Source: Tremella fuciformis (taxonomy: Eukaryota > Basidiomycota > Tremellomycetes > Tremellales > Tremellaceae). From it: DNA of 64,000 bases. Within the stretch, counting starts at the first letter, position 1, and each line of letters starts with the position of its first letter. The stretch is from assembly GCA_032768795.1 (NCBI GenBank), contig CP136494.1, forward strand, positions 1,860,001 through 1,924,000, given 5' to 3'. The notes under the pieces were generated by a model that did not search any database, was not told the DNA's origin, and saw only the letters and a list, made by a program, of their open reading frames with translations. Positions 44,030 through 53,399 of this stretch are shown in pieces. A program made the translations under genes and the position numbers.

Positions 44030-47000
44030 AAAGGCGAAGTCCTCTGAGCCTGGCTGATGTACGTGTCTGACTTGTGTGTGCTGCTGGAGCATCCGTTTTG
44101 TTGTGATGAGCTGAGTGTGGCGGGAAGTGCTGAGTCTTGTCGTGCAGATGTTGCCGTCTGAAGTGCGTGTAGGCAGTTGTCTGGTAGATCTCCTCCCATG
44201 GTTCCCATGAGTCATGTGCGGAGGAGTAATCCTTCCAATGGACAAGGTAATCGTATCCACCATCTTCACTGATGCGTGAATTGAGAATCCTTTCCACAAT
44301 ATATTCCTCCTCTCCCTGGATTTCTATCTTCGGAGGGGGATCTTGCTGCTGGCCGGGATGTCCAAGGCGTACTGGTTCCAAGAGGTTGACATGGAATACT
44401 GGATGAATTGGCAGAGTTGGCGGGAGGTCAAGTTTGAAAGCAAGTGGTGATGATGTAGTGCCAATGATGGTGTATGGACCAAGCATGCGCTGGTCTAACT
44501 TGAGTGATGGGCGAAGAGAGGTGATGTTCTTCCGGTTGAGGAACACCTGATCTCCTACTTTGAACTTGGGAATGTCGTCTGAACTCATGATTTCCTTGAT
44601 TTTCCGGTTGTAAAAACGGGCTTGAGATTGCTGGGAGCGGCTGAGATTCTCCTTGAGGCCCTCTTGTACTGATTGCAGATTCTCCAGATAGGACTGTGCT
44701 GCTGGGACCAAGGCTGGAGCTGGAAGTGTTGAAGGTGATGTTGGATGGTAACCGTAGTTGGCTTCAAAGGGTGAATGATGTGTTGATGTGTGTACAGCGT
44801 TGTTGTAGCTGAACTCTGCAAGGTCTAAAAGTGATGTCCAATTGTCCTGATTGTGGTTGCAATAATTCCGTAAATATGCCTCTAATACTTGGTTGACTCT
44901 CTCGGTTTGACCATCGGATTGGGGATGAAAGGCTGTACTGAAGTTCGGTATGATGCCTAAGCCTTTGACAAAGGCTCGCCAAAACTGAGAGTTGAATACT
45001 GGGCCACGGTCCGATACTATGTCTTGAGGTATACCGTGAAGTCGCATGATGTTTTGCCGGAACATTGTTGCAAGATTGGGTGAATCGAAACCCTTTTCTG
45101 TGAATGGCACAAAGTGTGCTTGTTTGCTGAAGCGGTCTACAAAGACCATGATGGAGTCGTAACCATCAGACATTGGAAGCTTGACAATGGCATCCATTGA
45201 AATGGACTCCCAGGGACGTGACGGGATTGGCAATGGCTGGAGCGGTCCATAGGGCTTGTGTCGCGGTGCCTTGTTCCGTGCGCAGGTGTGACAACCATTG
45301 ACATATGTGTTGACAAAGCTGCGTAAGCCTGGAAAACAATATTGTCGGGCTGCTAAGTCATAGGTCTTGGCCTGACCAAAGTGACCTGCAGTTGGCGCAT
45401 TGTGGACTTGATGAAGAATGTTGAGCTTGAGCTGATGATTGTCTGGGACGTAAACTAGGTTGGCATAGTGGATGATGTTGTCGTGGATGCTGAATGGCTG
45501 GATTTGTTGCTGGATTGCTGGAGATTGAACTAGGCTGGGGTCCTCTAAATACGGTCGCAGTTGCTGGAGGGTGTGATCCTCAGACTGGAATTGCCGGATT
45601 TGTTGGATGAGACTGGATGGTGTTGAACTTGACTTGGGATTTTGTGACCTGGGCTGGCGTAAAGCTCCAAGTACAAACTGGCTAGGCTTGAGAAGTGTGT
45701 GGGGAGGTGCGTCTGCAGCTCTACTCCCCCCTTGAAGGTCTGACCTCCTGGTCAGGGCATCTGGTTTGCCCATCTTGGTACCAGGTCGGTAATAAATTTT
45801 GAAATCAAAGTTGGCTAGGATCTCTGCCCACCGTGCTTGTCGTCTGTTCAGCACTTTGGAGGTGGTGAAATATTCCAGATTCTTATGGTCGGTGTAGACA
45901 CTGATGTCCTCTGCTCCTTCCAAATATTGTCGCCAATGCTTAAATGCTTCCACTACTGCAAGCATTTCTTTGTCGTAGATTTCATAATTGAGCTCCGCTG
46001 GCTGGAGCTTCCTGGAATAGTAGGCAACTGGGTGGAGCTGATTGTTGACTGAGTGTGACAGGACGCCTACAATGGCAAAGTCGGATGCGTCTGTCTCAAT
46101 GACAATGGGTGTACCGGGCTGGAAATGCTGAAGGATAGGAGCACTGGTGAAAGCCTCCTTAAGGGTATTGAATGCCTTTGATTCTTTGTCTCCCCATATG
46201 AACTTTTCTCCTTTGCGTAAAAGTTTGGTGAGGGGTGCTGTGACTTTGGAGTAGGCTTTGATGAATCGTCGGTAGAAGTTTGCAAAGCCAAGGAATACTT
46301 GGGTATCATGAACATTCTTTGGTGGTGGCCAAGAAGTCACTGCTTCAACTTTCTTTGGATCCATCCTGACTCCCTTGTCAGAGACAAGATAGCCAAGGAA
46401 ATCCACTTCATGTTTGAAGAAGGTGCACTTCTCTGCTTTTGCCCAAAGATGATGCTGGCGTAGGCGTTGCAAGACTTGTTGAACATGGCTGATGTGATCT
46501 TCCCGGGTTTTACTGAAGATAAGGATGTCGTCAAGGTACACAATGACAAAGATGTCAAGGTAATCCCTGAGAGTGTCGTTTATGAGGTGCTGGAATGATG
46601 CCGGGGCGTTTGTTAGGCCAAATGGCATGACTAGGTATTCGAAAAGGCCGTAGCGGGTGCGGAAAGCTGTTTTCCACTCGTCACCAGGCTTGATTCTGAC
46701 TAGGTTGTAGGCCGCACGCAAGTCGATTTTTGTAAACCAATGCGCTTCTCTGAGGCGGTCCAATGATTCTTGGATAAGCGGGAGCGGATAGCGATTTTTC
46801 CTGGTGATTTTGTTGAGTTCTCTGTAATCCACACAGAGACGCAATGATCCGTCGCTTTTCTTGACAAATAGGATTGGTGATCCTGCTGGGCTTGAACTTG
46901 GGCGTATAAATCCTTTCTTGAGGTTCTCCTTCAAATACTCATCCAAAGCTTTCAACTCTACTTCAGAAAGGGAATATATTGGACCAAACTTGGGCTGAGC

Positions 47001-48113
47001 GTCCCCTTCCAAGTCAATGGAATGGTCATATCTTCCGTGTTCTGGGAGTTTGTCGGAGTTGGATTTGTTGAAGACATCAAGGTAGGCATGGAACTCGGCT
47101 GGGACTTGAGACCTGAGGGTAGTGATGTCGGGGATTGTTGACTCGTCATTGTCCTCTGCTGGTGGAGGATCAATGAGACCGGATACTTGGCTGGATGTGG
47201 TCACACCATAGATGCTGGCTGACTTGAGGGCAAGGTGGAATGCTGCTGCGCTGACTAGGGCAATGTTGACTGGATTTGATCTTGGTAGGCTGGGTTTGCT
47301 GGATTGGCTGGATGTGCATGAAGCGGTCGTGCTTGGCATGCCATGACTTGGACTTGGATTGGAGTGGCTTGACTTGGTGAGACTCGGTTGCTGGGATGGT
47401 GTACCTGAGGATGTCTTTCCAGACAGGTTGCCGGAACTTGATATACTGGGACTGGAATCTACCTCCTCAAGCTTGTCAGGCTTGATGCACTGTGCCAGAC
47501 AGTGTGCGGAGGAGAAATTGATGGACTGACGGGTCCAATCAATACTGGGATTGTGCTGGGATAGCCATGGAAGGCCAAGGATAACTGGGTAGTCGCCAAG
47601 GGACGTGATGTCAAGGGATATTGTTTCCTCATGAACAAGGGCTGAGAGTTGGACTGGATTGGTGTGATGTGTAATGGCGCCGGATTTGATTGGTCGTCCA
47701 TCAATGACTTGAATTTCTAAGGGTGTGTCCTTGGGGACCTGGGATATGCTGGTGGTAGCAAGGAAGTCGGAGTTGATAAAGTTGCCTGTGGCACCTGAGT
47801 CAATCATAGCATAGGTGTCATACTGATGACTGCCATAGCTGAGTGTGATTGGCAAGCACAGGTGTGGCTCATGGTTGACTGGAATGATTGACATGATCGT
47901 TGTGGCTGAAATACGGAGACCGTGTTGTTGTTGACCGGATGTTTGCCCTAAGCAGAGCCCCATGGCTTGGGGCATGACTAGGCCAGGGGCTTGGTGTTTT
48001 TTGACTTGATGGGATTGGTAGTGGCAGTTGTGGCGTTCACCTTGTTGGCCCTGATAGCTGGCCGGTTGGGACAAGCGAAAGCTGTATGGCCAGGCTTGCC
48101 ACAGTAAAGGCAC
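44028..48113 (-). CDS. Retrotransposon Pol: protease, RT, RNase H, integrase, chromodomain
   Basis: Open for 1361 codons without stop; probably translated only as a Gag-Pol fusion after a -1 shift near 48000, so its first 37 codons are likely unused. Protease motif MIDSGATGN near residue 105; reverse transcriptase with YLDDILIFS near 525; RNase H with ETDASDF near 672; integrase with a zinc-binding HHCC segment (about 910-960), then Asp in VDRFSK, Asp in VSDRG and Glu in TERVNQ spaced about 35 residues (DD35E); C-terminal chromodomain EYIVERILNSRI with YLVHWKDYSSAHDSWEPW (about 1268-1310). All catalytic residues are present, so the element may still be active. The chromodomain is known to steer chromovirus integration toward marked chromatin. 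Confidence 0.94.
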   Translation of the reverse strand: MPLLWQAWPYSFRLSQPASYQGQQGERHNCHYQSHQVKKHQAPGLVMPQAMGLCLGQTSGQQQHGLRISATTIMSIIPVNHEPHLCLPITLSYGSHQYDTYAMIDSGATGNFINSDFLATTSISQVPKDTPLEIQVIDGRPIKSGAITHHTNPVQLSALVHEETISLDITSLGDYPVILGLPWLSQHNPSIDWTRQSINFSSAHCLAQCIKPDKLEEVDSSPSISSSGNLSGKTSSGTPSQQPSLTKSSHSNPSPSHGMPSTTASCTSSQSSKPSLPRSNPVNIALVSAAAFHLALKSASIYGVTTSSQVSGLIDPPPAEDNDESTIPDITTLRSQVPAEFHAYLDVFNKSNSDKLPEHGRYDHSIDLEGDAQPKFGPIYSLSEVELKALDEYLKENLKKGFIRPSSSPAGSPILFVKKSDGSLRLCVDYRELNKITRKNRYPLPLIQESLDRLREAHWFTKIDLRAAYNLVRIKPGDEWKTAFRTRYGLFEYLVMPFGLTNAPASFQHLINDTLRDYLDIFVIVYLDDILIFSKTREDHISHVQQVLQRLRQHHLWAKAEKCTFFKHEVDFLGYLVSDKGVRMDPKKVEAVTSWPPPKNVHDTQVFLGFANFYRRFIKAYSKVTAPLTKLLRKGEKFIWGDKESKAFNTLKEAFTSAPILQHFQPGTPIVIETDASDFAIVGVLSHSVNNQLHPVAYYSRKLQPAELNYEIYDKEMLAVVEAFKHWRQYLEGAEDISVYTDHKNLEYFTTSKVLNRRQARWAEILANFDFKIYYRPGTKMGKPDALTRRSDLQGGSRAADAPPHTLLKPSQFVLGALRQPRSQNPKSSSTPSSLIQQIRQFQSEDHTLQQLRPYLEDPSLVQSPAIQQQIQPFSIHDNIIHYANLVYVPDNHQLKLNILHQVHNAPTAGHFGQAKTYDLAARQYCFPGLRSFVNTYVNGCHTCARNKAPRHKPYGPLQPLPIPSRPWESISMDAIVKLPMSDGYDSIMVFVDRFSKQAHFVPFTEKGFDSPNLATMFRQNIMRLHGIPQDIVSDRGPVFNSQFWRAFVKGLGIIPNFSTAFHPQSDGQTERVNQVLEAYLRNYCNHNQDNWTSLLDLAEFSYNNAVHTSTHHSPFEANYGYHPTSPSTLPAPALVPAAQSYLENLQSVQEGLKENLSRSQQSQARFYNRKIKEIMSSDDIPKFKVGDQVFLNRKNITSLRPSLKLDQRMLGPYTIIGTTSSPLAFKLDLPPTLPIHPVFHVNLLEPVRLGHPGQQQDPPPKIEIQGEEEYIVERILNSRISEDGGYDYLVHWKDYSSAHDSWEPWEEIYQTTAYTHFRRQHLHDKTQHFPPHSAHHNKTDAPAAHTSQTRTSARLRGLRL

Positions 48114-48946
48114 AACTTGTTGTCGTAGCGGTATTGCTTCTCCTGAGCGGTGAGAGGTGTGAAGCGTGGACGGACAGCATCAATCTCCATTGGGGTTGGA
48201 GTGAAAGAGCTGGTTGTGGTGGTGACTGGAGTGCGCTGGAACTGAGGACGGGTGACTTGATTGGTGACATGGGTGGTAACTCGGGCTGCGGGCTGGCGGA
48301 TATTGGAATAACCTCTCCTGCGCTGGAAGAGAAGATCGTCCCACTGGATGGCATCGTTTGCCAGGGCATTGAAGTCCTTAAATTTGTTGGGAGTGAGGAG
48401 CTTGTCCTTCACATCTTCCTTCAATCCATCAAAGAAGGCATGACGTAAAGCCTCATCACCCCAATGCAGATAGGCTGAGTGACGGCGGAATTCCGTGAGA
48501 TAGGTGGTGGCGGAACCGGTCTGGCGGAGGGACTGGATCTTGCGACGGGATGTTTCAATGATGTTGGAGTCGCCATAAACCTTTTTGAACTCCTCCTTGA
48601 AGCTGATCCAGGTTTGGACCCATGCTGGCTGTGCGTCATGGTCCATAAGGAGGTAAGGCATTACCCATTGATAGGCTTCTCCCTTGAGCAAGTTGGTGAC
48701 AAAGGCAATCCTTGCCTTGTCACTGGCATAGGTCTGAGGCTGAACATTGAAGACCATGTCACACTTGAGTATGAACTCAGAGGCCTCATCCTTACGGCCA
48801 CTGAAAGGCGGTGGATTGGTGACCTTGGGTTCCTTGGCTCGTGGACCATTGATGGTCTGGGTCTGTAGCATGGTTTCAAGCTGGATGATGCGCGCCTGCA
48901 TCTCCTGCAAGACCTCATCTTGGGTATTGGTAACGGGGTCGGACAT
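47978..48946 (-). CDS. Retrotransposon Gag with CCHC zinc knuckle
   Basis: 322 codons starting with an ATG at 48946. An N-terminal coiled-coil-like helix (EVLQEMQARIIQLETMLQTQ) is followed by the Ty3-type capsid: PPPFSGRKDEASEFILKCDM, then a WVQTWISFKEEFKKVYGD block and TYLTEFRRHSAYLHWGDEAL. Near residue 280 a single zinc knuckle CLYCGKPGHTAFAC (C-x2-C-x4-H-x4-C) should bind the RNA. The last codons include the AAA AAC part of a frameshift heptamer, and the gag stop follows seven codons later. The Gag frame overlaps the pol frame by 136 bp in the -1 register. Confidence 0.93.
   Translation of the reverse strand: MSDPVTNTQDEVLQEMQARIIQLETMLQTQTINGPRAKEPKVTNPPPFSGRKDEASEFILKCDMVFNVQPQTYASDKARIAFVTNLLKGEAYQWVMPYLLMDHDAQPAWVQTWISFKEEFKKVYGDSNIIETSRRKIQSLRQTGSATTYLTEFRRHSAYLHWGDEALRHAFFDGLKEDVKDKLLTPNKFKDFNALANDAIQWDDLLFQRRRGYSNIRQPAARVTTHVTNQVTRPQFQRTPVTTTTSSFTPTPMEIDAVRPRFTPLTAQEKQYRYDNKLCLYCGKPGHTAFACPNRPAIRANKVNATTATTNPIKSKNTKPLA
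47995..48001 (-). promoter_or_regulatory. -1 ribosomal frameshift heptamer A_AAA_AAC
   Basis: In the gag frame the codons read TCA AAA AAC, giving the classic slippery heptamer. Slipping by one base enters the pol frame, which is open here. Four bases downstream AGCCCC can pair with GGGGCT about 30 bases later, and a nested GCCCC/GGGGC hairpin is an alternative stimulator. Confidence 0.8.
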
Positions 48947-49110
48947 GATGATACGGGGTGTGGTCGTCTTTGGGTTCTACTTGATTAGCTAAGCTGAAAA
49001 GGAAGAGTACCTTGGTAGATTGTAAACGAGTGTGGTGTAAACGAGTGTGTGTAATGAGCGACTAGGGTTGGCTATGACTAGGAGCAAGACAAGCGAGGAC
49101 AAGGGGTTTG

Positions 49111-49120
49111 GTTATGGATA
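49111..49120 (-). other. Primer-binding site, probably for self-priming
   Basis: On the sense strand TATCCATAAC, one base after the 5' LTR. It lacks the TGG expected for a tRNA CCA end. Nine bases are complementary to GTTATGGAT in the LTR (49375-49367), at the probable start of the transcript, as in the Tf1 self-priming mechanism. Confidence 0.65.
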
Positions 49121-49121
49121 C

Positions 49122-49694
49122 TGTCGTACTTGTCGTGGACGGGAGGTGGTCGGATTGTCGGACGGATGGAGCTAAAGCTAGGCAGGACTTGACTGGAAGC
49201 GCACTACTGTGAGTGGCAAACTGGACTGGAACTGGAATGACTAGTCTCTGGCTTGTCTGCTGTCTTGCCTCTCTGTGTAACAGAATGATGGCGCAGGGTT
49301 GCACTGGACGTGGTCTGGAGGACTGGGGGACTGGGACTAGGAAGAGAGACAAGGGAATGACTTTTGATCCATAACTGGGGAAAAGGTCTTCAGCGGCAAA
49401 GAGGCCTGCTTATATCCCTTTCACCAGATTGCTAAGAACTATGAATTTGCCACCCAGAGCGCTGGGCAGATTCTACGAATGGTGCTGAGCAGGTGCTACG
49501 CAGGTGCTGAGCCGGTTCTAAGCAAGTGCTAAGTAAGTTCTAAGTAAGTGCTACGCAGGTTCTAAGCAGATGCTGTGCAGGTGCTGAGCAACTTCTGTGC
49601 AGCTTCTACGACTGTTACCCTTAAGGTCCGGACTTTACTCTATTTCTTGGATCCTGATACTAATACTATTTCTCCTAAGTGTTGATTCATGACA
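49122..49694 (-). repeat. 5' LTR of the retrotransposon
   Basis: 573 bp. On the element's sense strand a TATA-like GGGATATAAGC (about 49420-49409) lies 35-40 bp upstream of AGTTATGGAT (49376-49367), the likely transcript start. Confidence 0.95.
49483..49614. repeat. 11-bp tandem array in the 5' LTR, about 12 units
   Basis: Same array as at 43804-43935, offset by the distance between the LTRs. In the sense direction it lies upstream of the TATA-like box, in the U3 part. Confidence 0.88.
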
Positions 49695-49699
49695 CGCGG
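49695..49699. repeat. Target-site duplication CGCGG, right copy
   Basis: Second copy of the duplication, directly outside the right LTR. Confidence 0.92.
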
Positions 49700-49780
49700 T
49701 TCGTCCACCATCATCGACATCGCCGCCGTCGACGTCAACGAGCAGAAGTCATGATGTATGCATGCTGAGGCCATGAGACT

Positions 49781-51396
49781 TTACACAGCCGTAGAAGGGC
49801 CCGGTGTGCATGCCTGGTGCGGTTCTTGAGCCCCCCTGTTGCCTGTAGCTTGTGCAGCAGCCCTCCTCCTCCCCCTTGCCTCTGTCTCCCTTGCGCGCCG
49901 GTCCGCCAGCTCTGCAGCATGATTCTCTCGATGCTCCAGGTCATACAGCTGTCCCTGGGGATGGGTGACCTTCCTCCTCTTCCCCCTAGCCACCTTGTCA
50001 AGCCTCTGAGCCTCTTGCAGGCCTGCCAGCTGGCGTTGCGTGAGACTGTGCTCGGCGATCTTGAGTTCAAGCCCTTTGAGGGCCTTCTCCGCCACTGCCT
50101 TGGGATCTACCTCGCTGCGACGCAGTTTCCGCGTGTAGGACCGAAGCGTGCGGATCGTTTGAGGCGTCTGCAGCTGATCCTGGGCTGGTTGCGGCGGCGG
50201 GGTGACGGGTTGCTCCGGCTCGGAACCAATGATGACGCTTGCATCGAGCGGCCAGAGACCAGCCTTTCTCCAGGCGCTGCGGATCTGCCTGGATGTTGCC
50301 GCCTCCTCCCAAGCCTCATGGAACCAGCCCCAAAATCGACCCTTGGGCGCGTTCTCATTGGTTGTTGCGACCCGATAGTCTTCCAGCCGCCGAAAGTAGG
50401 CAGCTTTGACGTGGTTGAAGAGATCGACGTCAAGAGGCTGAAAGCGGTCGGTGAGACTGGCCGGCAGGATGACGACGACGATGTTGCGATCCCAGCAGGC
50501 CTCAAGGATGTCGACCTTGTCGTGAATGTCGGCACCATCAAGAAAGAGCAGTCTGCAACGGCCCGGGGCTACGCGATCGCGGGTGGCCGGATCGAAGCAG
50601 TTCTCTACCCACTGCTTGGTGATGTAGCTGTTGCTCCAGCCCGAGTCCGTGACCGTCGCGTGGTGTCGTGTCGTCCCCGAGCCCTCTGGGAACCACTGCT
50701 CCTGCAGAGACTTGCCCTTGTAGATCACAAGCGGCGGGATGCAGGCGGCGTCGATCCCCACGGCCGCGACAACAGTGATGTGCTCCCCTCCAGTCCCAGA
50801 GCGGCCTGGAGCAGTCTGGGCGTTGCGGGGGAGGTCTGATGGGCCAATGCGACGGACTTTGCGGGTGTCAGACAGCGTGAAGTAGGTCTCGTCCATGTTG
50901 AAGATCCCCGCGGGCGTGTAGAGGCCAGAATCATACAGCTCTTTGACCTGCAAGCGTCAGCGGGGCGTCCAATGCTCTCAGGGCTGCTCACAAGGTTGTA
51001 CCACGCGCGTCTTCTCTCTGGGGTGTCCGCTTGCCGTCGTGAGAGCTCATGATAGGTGTGATAGCGGCTGCAGAGACGGTCTGAATGTCGTCGCACAAAG
51101 CGCCCTACCCAATCCTTGTCGACGTGGCGGCCTGCAAGGCGCTCTGCAAGGCTGCGGACGTGTCGAGGTGTCAAGAGGGTGCCGCGGGACGCATAGTCAT
51201 TGATCTTGTTGATCAGGACAGTCTCCTGCAGCACAGAGAGGATGCGATTCGGCGCCTTGTTGTCAGAGACGTGTCGCTGGGTAATTTGATCGTTGAGCGT
51301 CATACGGGGGACCCCGTGCTCGCGAGCAACTTGTCGTATGCTCTTCTCGGGGCTGTTTGTGCACTCGCGGACTGCCTGCTGCATAGCGTTATGCAT
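49781..51396 (-). CDS. pogo-type transposase (CENP-B-like HTH, DDE superfamily)
   Basis: Two exons, 51396-50992 and 50947-49781, 523 residues. The N-terminus is a helix-turn-helix (AVRECTNSPEKSIRQVAREH, later VPRMTLNDQI) followed by a Tc5/CENP-B-type DNA-binding half (LAERLAGRHVDKDWVGRFVR). The DDE domain shows Asp in FNMDETYF, Asp in LLFLDGADIH and Asp in the RFQPLDVDLFNHVK block, the usual order in fungal pogo transposases. The C-terminal 130 residues are Gln/Arg-rich and probably helical. Frames and the 44-nt intron are intact, so it may be functional. The start ATG lies 46 bp inside the right TIR's inner edge. An N-terminal extension through the TIR is open but lacks an ATG and was not used. 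Confidence 0.9.
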
Positions 51397-51441
51397 GGTG
51401 GAGATAGAGAGAGATGTAGCTATGAGAACGACGATGTTGAC

Positions 51442-51485
51442 GGTGGACGAACCGCGTGGGTGGACGACACGTGTCGGATCACGAG
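51442..51485. repeat. Right TIR of the DNA transposon
   Basis: Reverse complement of the left TIR over 44 bp without mismatch by eye. It ends in GGATCACGAG next to the TA duplication and 9 bp before the next gene's ATG begins. Confidence 0.93.
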
Positions 51486-51496
51486 TACCGCCCACG

Positions 51497-52888
51497 ATGA
51501 CCAGCAGTGACCCAGTCGATTTCGCTCAATACACCATAGTGCCAGCCTTGACGGAACTCCAACAAGTCAAGCACTGGAGAGCCGCTCACTTGCCATGGGG
51601 GCGAGGAAGAACTTGGGAGGTGAGCGAGATGCCTTCTCTTCACTACATCGCACCTGTTGATGCTTCTCGAGGAGTATCATGCAGCCTCAAAGCGCGACGC
51701 CGAGCTCCTTACTGCCGCAGGTCATGCTTTTGTCACCTGGTTCGTTCGCTCATCTCATGAAGAATGCATGATGCTGATATGTTACAAGGCTTCTCGTCCG
51801 CCGTGACGACACAGAAGGGCCGATCTACTCGGCATGTGAGACGTGGGTGTTCCACCGCACACAGCAGTTGTTTTACCAGTCAGCCACCGTCGCCAGGCTT
51901 TTATGCGGCGCCAGAAGTCGGCAGTAGTCGAGCATGTCACTACATACGGTGTTGCAGCAGTAGTCACACCGCCAGAACAGCAGAGTGGGCTCCCCTCGGA
52001 GCTGCTGATTGAGGGGCAGTGCTGATGCTACCAGGGAAGGGCTACGCCACCCACATGTTGCGATTGCTTCACTATGTGATCGCTGTTCGGGCCTATCTGC
52101 CGCCGTTTCCGCCGGCATGGGGAGCACCGCCGACAATCCCAGAGAGTATTGCTCAAAACCTTCCTCGGGCATGGGCATCAGTCCTTTGGTCCGACATGGG
52201 GTCCAAGTTCTACCCTCGATGCACCATCGGTCTGGACCGCCCTGGATGGACCGGCGCAGCTTATTCAACTGAGCTCAAGTGGACGCTGAAGAGGGACGAT
52301 GGCCTCTCTACCAGTCCCTGGCGCGTGCTGTACCCAAGCGACCTGCCTCGAATCACTCAGCACCTGACCGCTAAGCGGAAGCAGAACCTTGCGCTAATGG
52401 AAGAAGGCAAAGCGAGTATGATGGCCATCGATCCTGCCAATCCCGGAACGTTGGCATACATACACGATTTGCGACACCTTGCGCCTTCTCAAAGAGCCAC
52501 CACTCCTATTGGCGGCCTTCTCACGGATGTTGACGGCCGAGACACCATCGTCCTGTTTGGAGCTCACGTATACCTGCACTACAAGTTTGGAGACAGGACG
52601 AAATTCCAATTGTTCATCACCGACGTGCAGGATCTTCTTCCCCATCAGCTGGAATCACTGATAATGCTTCTCGACAGCATCGGTATGCAATTCGGTAAAT
52701 CCGAAGGATGCATATGGGGTCTCAATCCTGATGGTGATCTGGCGAGGGAATGGTTGACTCTGTCCGATCACAATCCAAGGCTCGACCAGCGCCCCGAAAG
52801 GTTCGGGAATATCTTACAAATGGTATGGTATGGACCCGAACAAGAGCAGGGCCAGCTGATGGACGGTGGCATGTGGGCATGGTGTTGA
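51497..52888 (+). CDS. LYC1-like GNAT acetyltransferase, copy A
   Basis: Five exons: 51497-51619, 51672-51739, 51789-51846, 51897-51984, 52035-52888; 396 residues. LYC1-type proteins are fungal N-acetyltransferases first known from lysine breakdown in Yarrowia. Visible blocks: QYTIVPALTELQQVKHWRAA, LLVRRDDTEGPIYSACETW, the acetyl-CoA loop VVTPPEQQRKGYATHMLRLL, WASVLWSDMGSKFYPRCTIG, and a C-terminal ILQMVWYGPEQEQGQL domain. All splice sites are GT-AG and the frame is intact, so it is not a pseudogene. Its ATG begins 9 bp after the TA duplication of the DNA transposon, so the native promoter has been displaced by 8 kb; any transcript must start in the transposon. A paralog lies at 55165. Confidence 0.85.
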
Positions 52889-53399
52889 GCTCGTGACTCC
52901 ATTGATACAAAGGCAATGACGACTTGTAGAACAGGCAATCGACGATGTGCATTTTTCTCGTTGTGCCTGACGCTGGGGTGGACATCTCGCTTATTGAATT
53001 TGCCGGGAGGAGGGCTGATGATTACTAACTTGATCAGCCTAATGAACGCTGAGATATCACCGTCGTAGCAGACAGCTGGTCAACTCTTCTTTCGGATCTT
53101 GCTATTCATCGAGAGCCAAGACTACACGCATATGCGCCACACGGAGACACAAGTACTCCCTCGCAGATGCGCTGTATGACTGCATTGCCCCTAGCTCACG
53201 GGCCTTTGTTTCAGCATGAAACCAAGAACCATAGGTCTCCGGGTCGAAAAGGGAGGCCTCGCACTGACCACCGTGGTCCGACAGACGCGGTCGCGGTCGC
53301 GGTCGCGAGACGTAGAGCAACTACAAAACCCATTAGAGATGATGATCGCACCACTTTCCCCCATCTCTTCCCCGATTCTCATCCATCTCAGTCGATTCC
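52889..53399. other. Intergenic region of about 510 bp with a GC-rich hexamer repeat
   Basis: Between LYC1-like copy A and the BRCT gene. CGCGGT is repeated three times at about 53286-53303, roughly 100 bp before the BRCT start. No other element was recognised. Confidence 0.45.

Larger units (their letters stand above)
43443..49694 (-). mobile_element. Ty3/gypsy LTR retrotransposon with chromodomain (chromovirus)
   Basis: A complete 6.25-kb element on the minus strand: two 573-bp LTRs beginning TG and ending CA in plus orientation, a 5-bp target duplication CGCGG (43438-43442 and 49695-49699), gag (48946-47978), pol (to 44028), primer-binding and polypurine sites. Domain order protease, reverse transcriptase, RNase H, integrase, chromodomain defines a chromovirus. 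The open frames are intact and the LTRs read as identical, so the insertion is very young. Confidence 0.96.
43407..51487 (-). mobile_element. pogo/Tc1-type DNA transposon, split by a retrotransposon
   Basis: The ends carry a 44-bp terminal inverted repeat flanked by TA (43407-43408 and 51486-51487), as expected for the Tc1/mariner-pogo superfamily, which inserts at TA. The left TIR is 43409-43442 continued at 49700-49709; the right TIR is 51442-51485. Without the inserted retrotransposon and its duplication the element is about 1.82 kb and contains one transposase gene (49781-51396) on the minus strand. Orientation is given by that gene. Confidence 0.9.

Noticed and set aside
49817..50839. 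340-codon plus-strand frame opposite the transposase
   Set aside because: Antisense of the DDE transposase, whose motifs and intron are clear.
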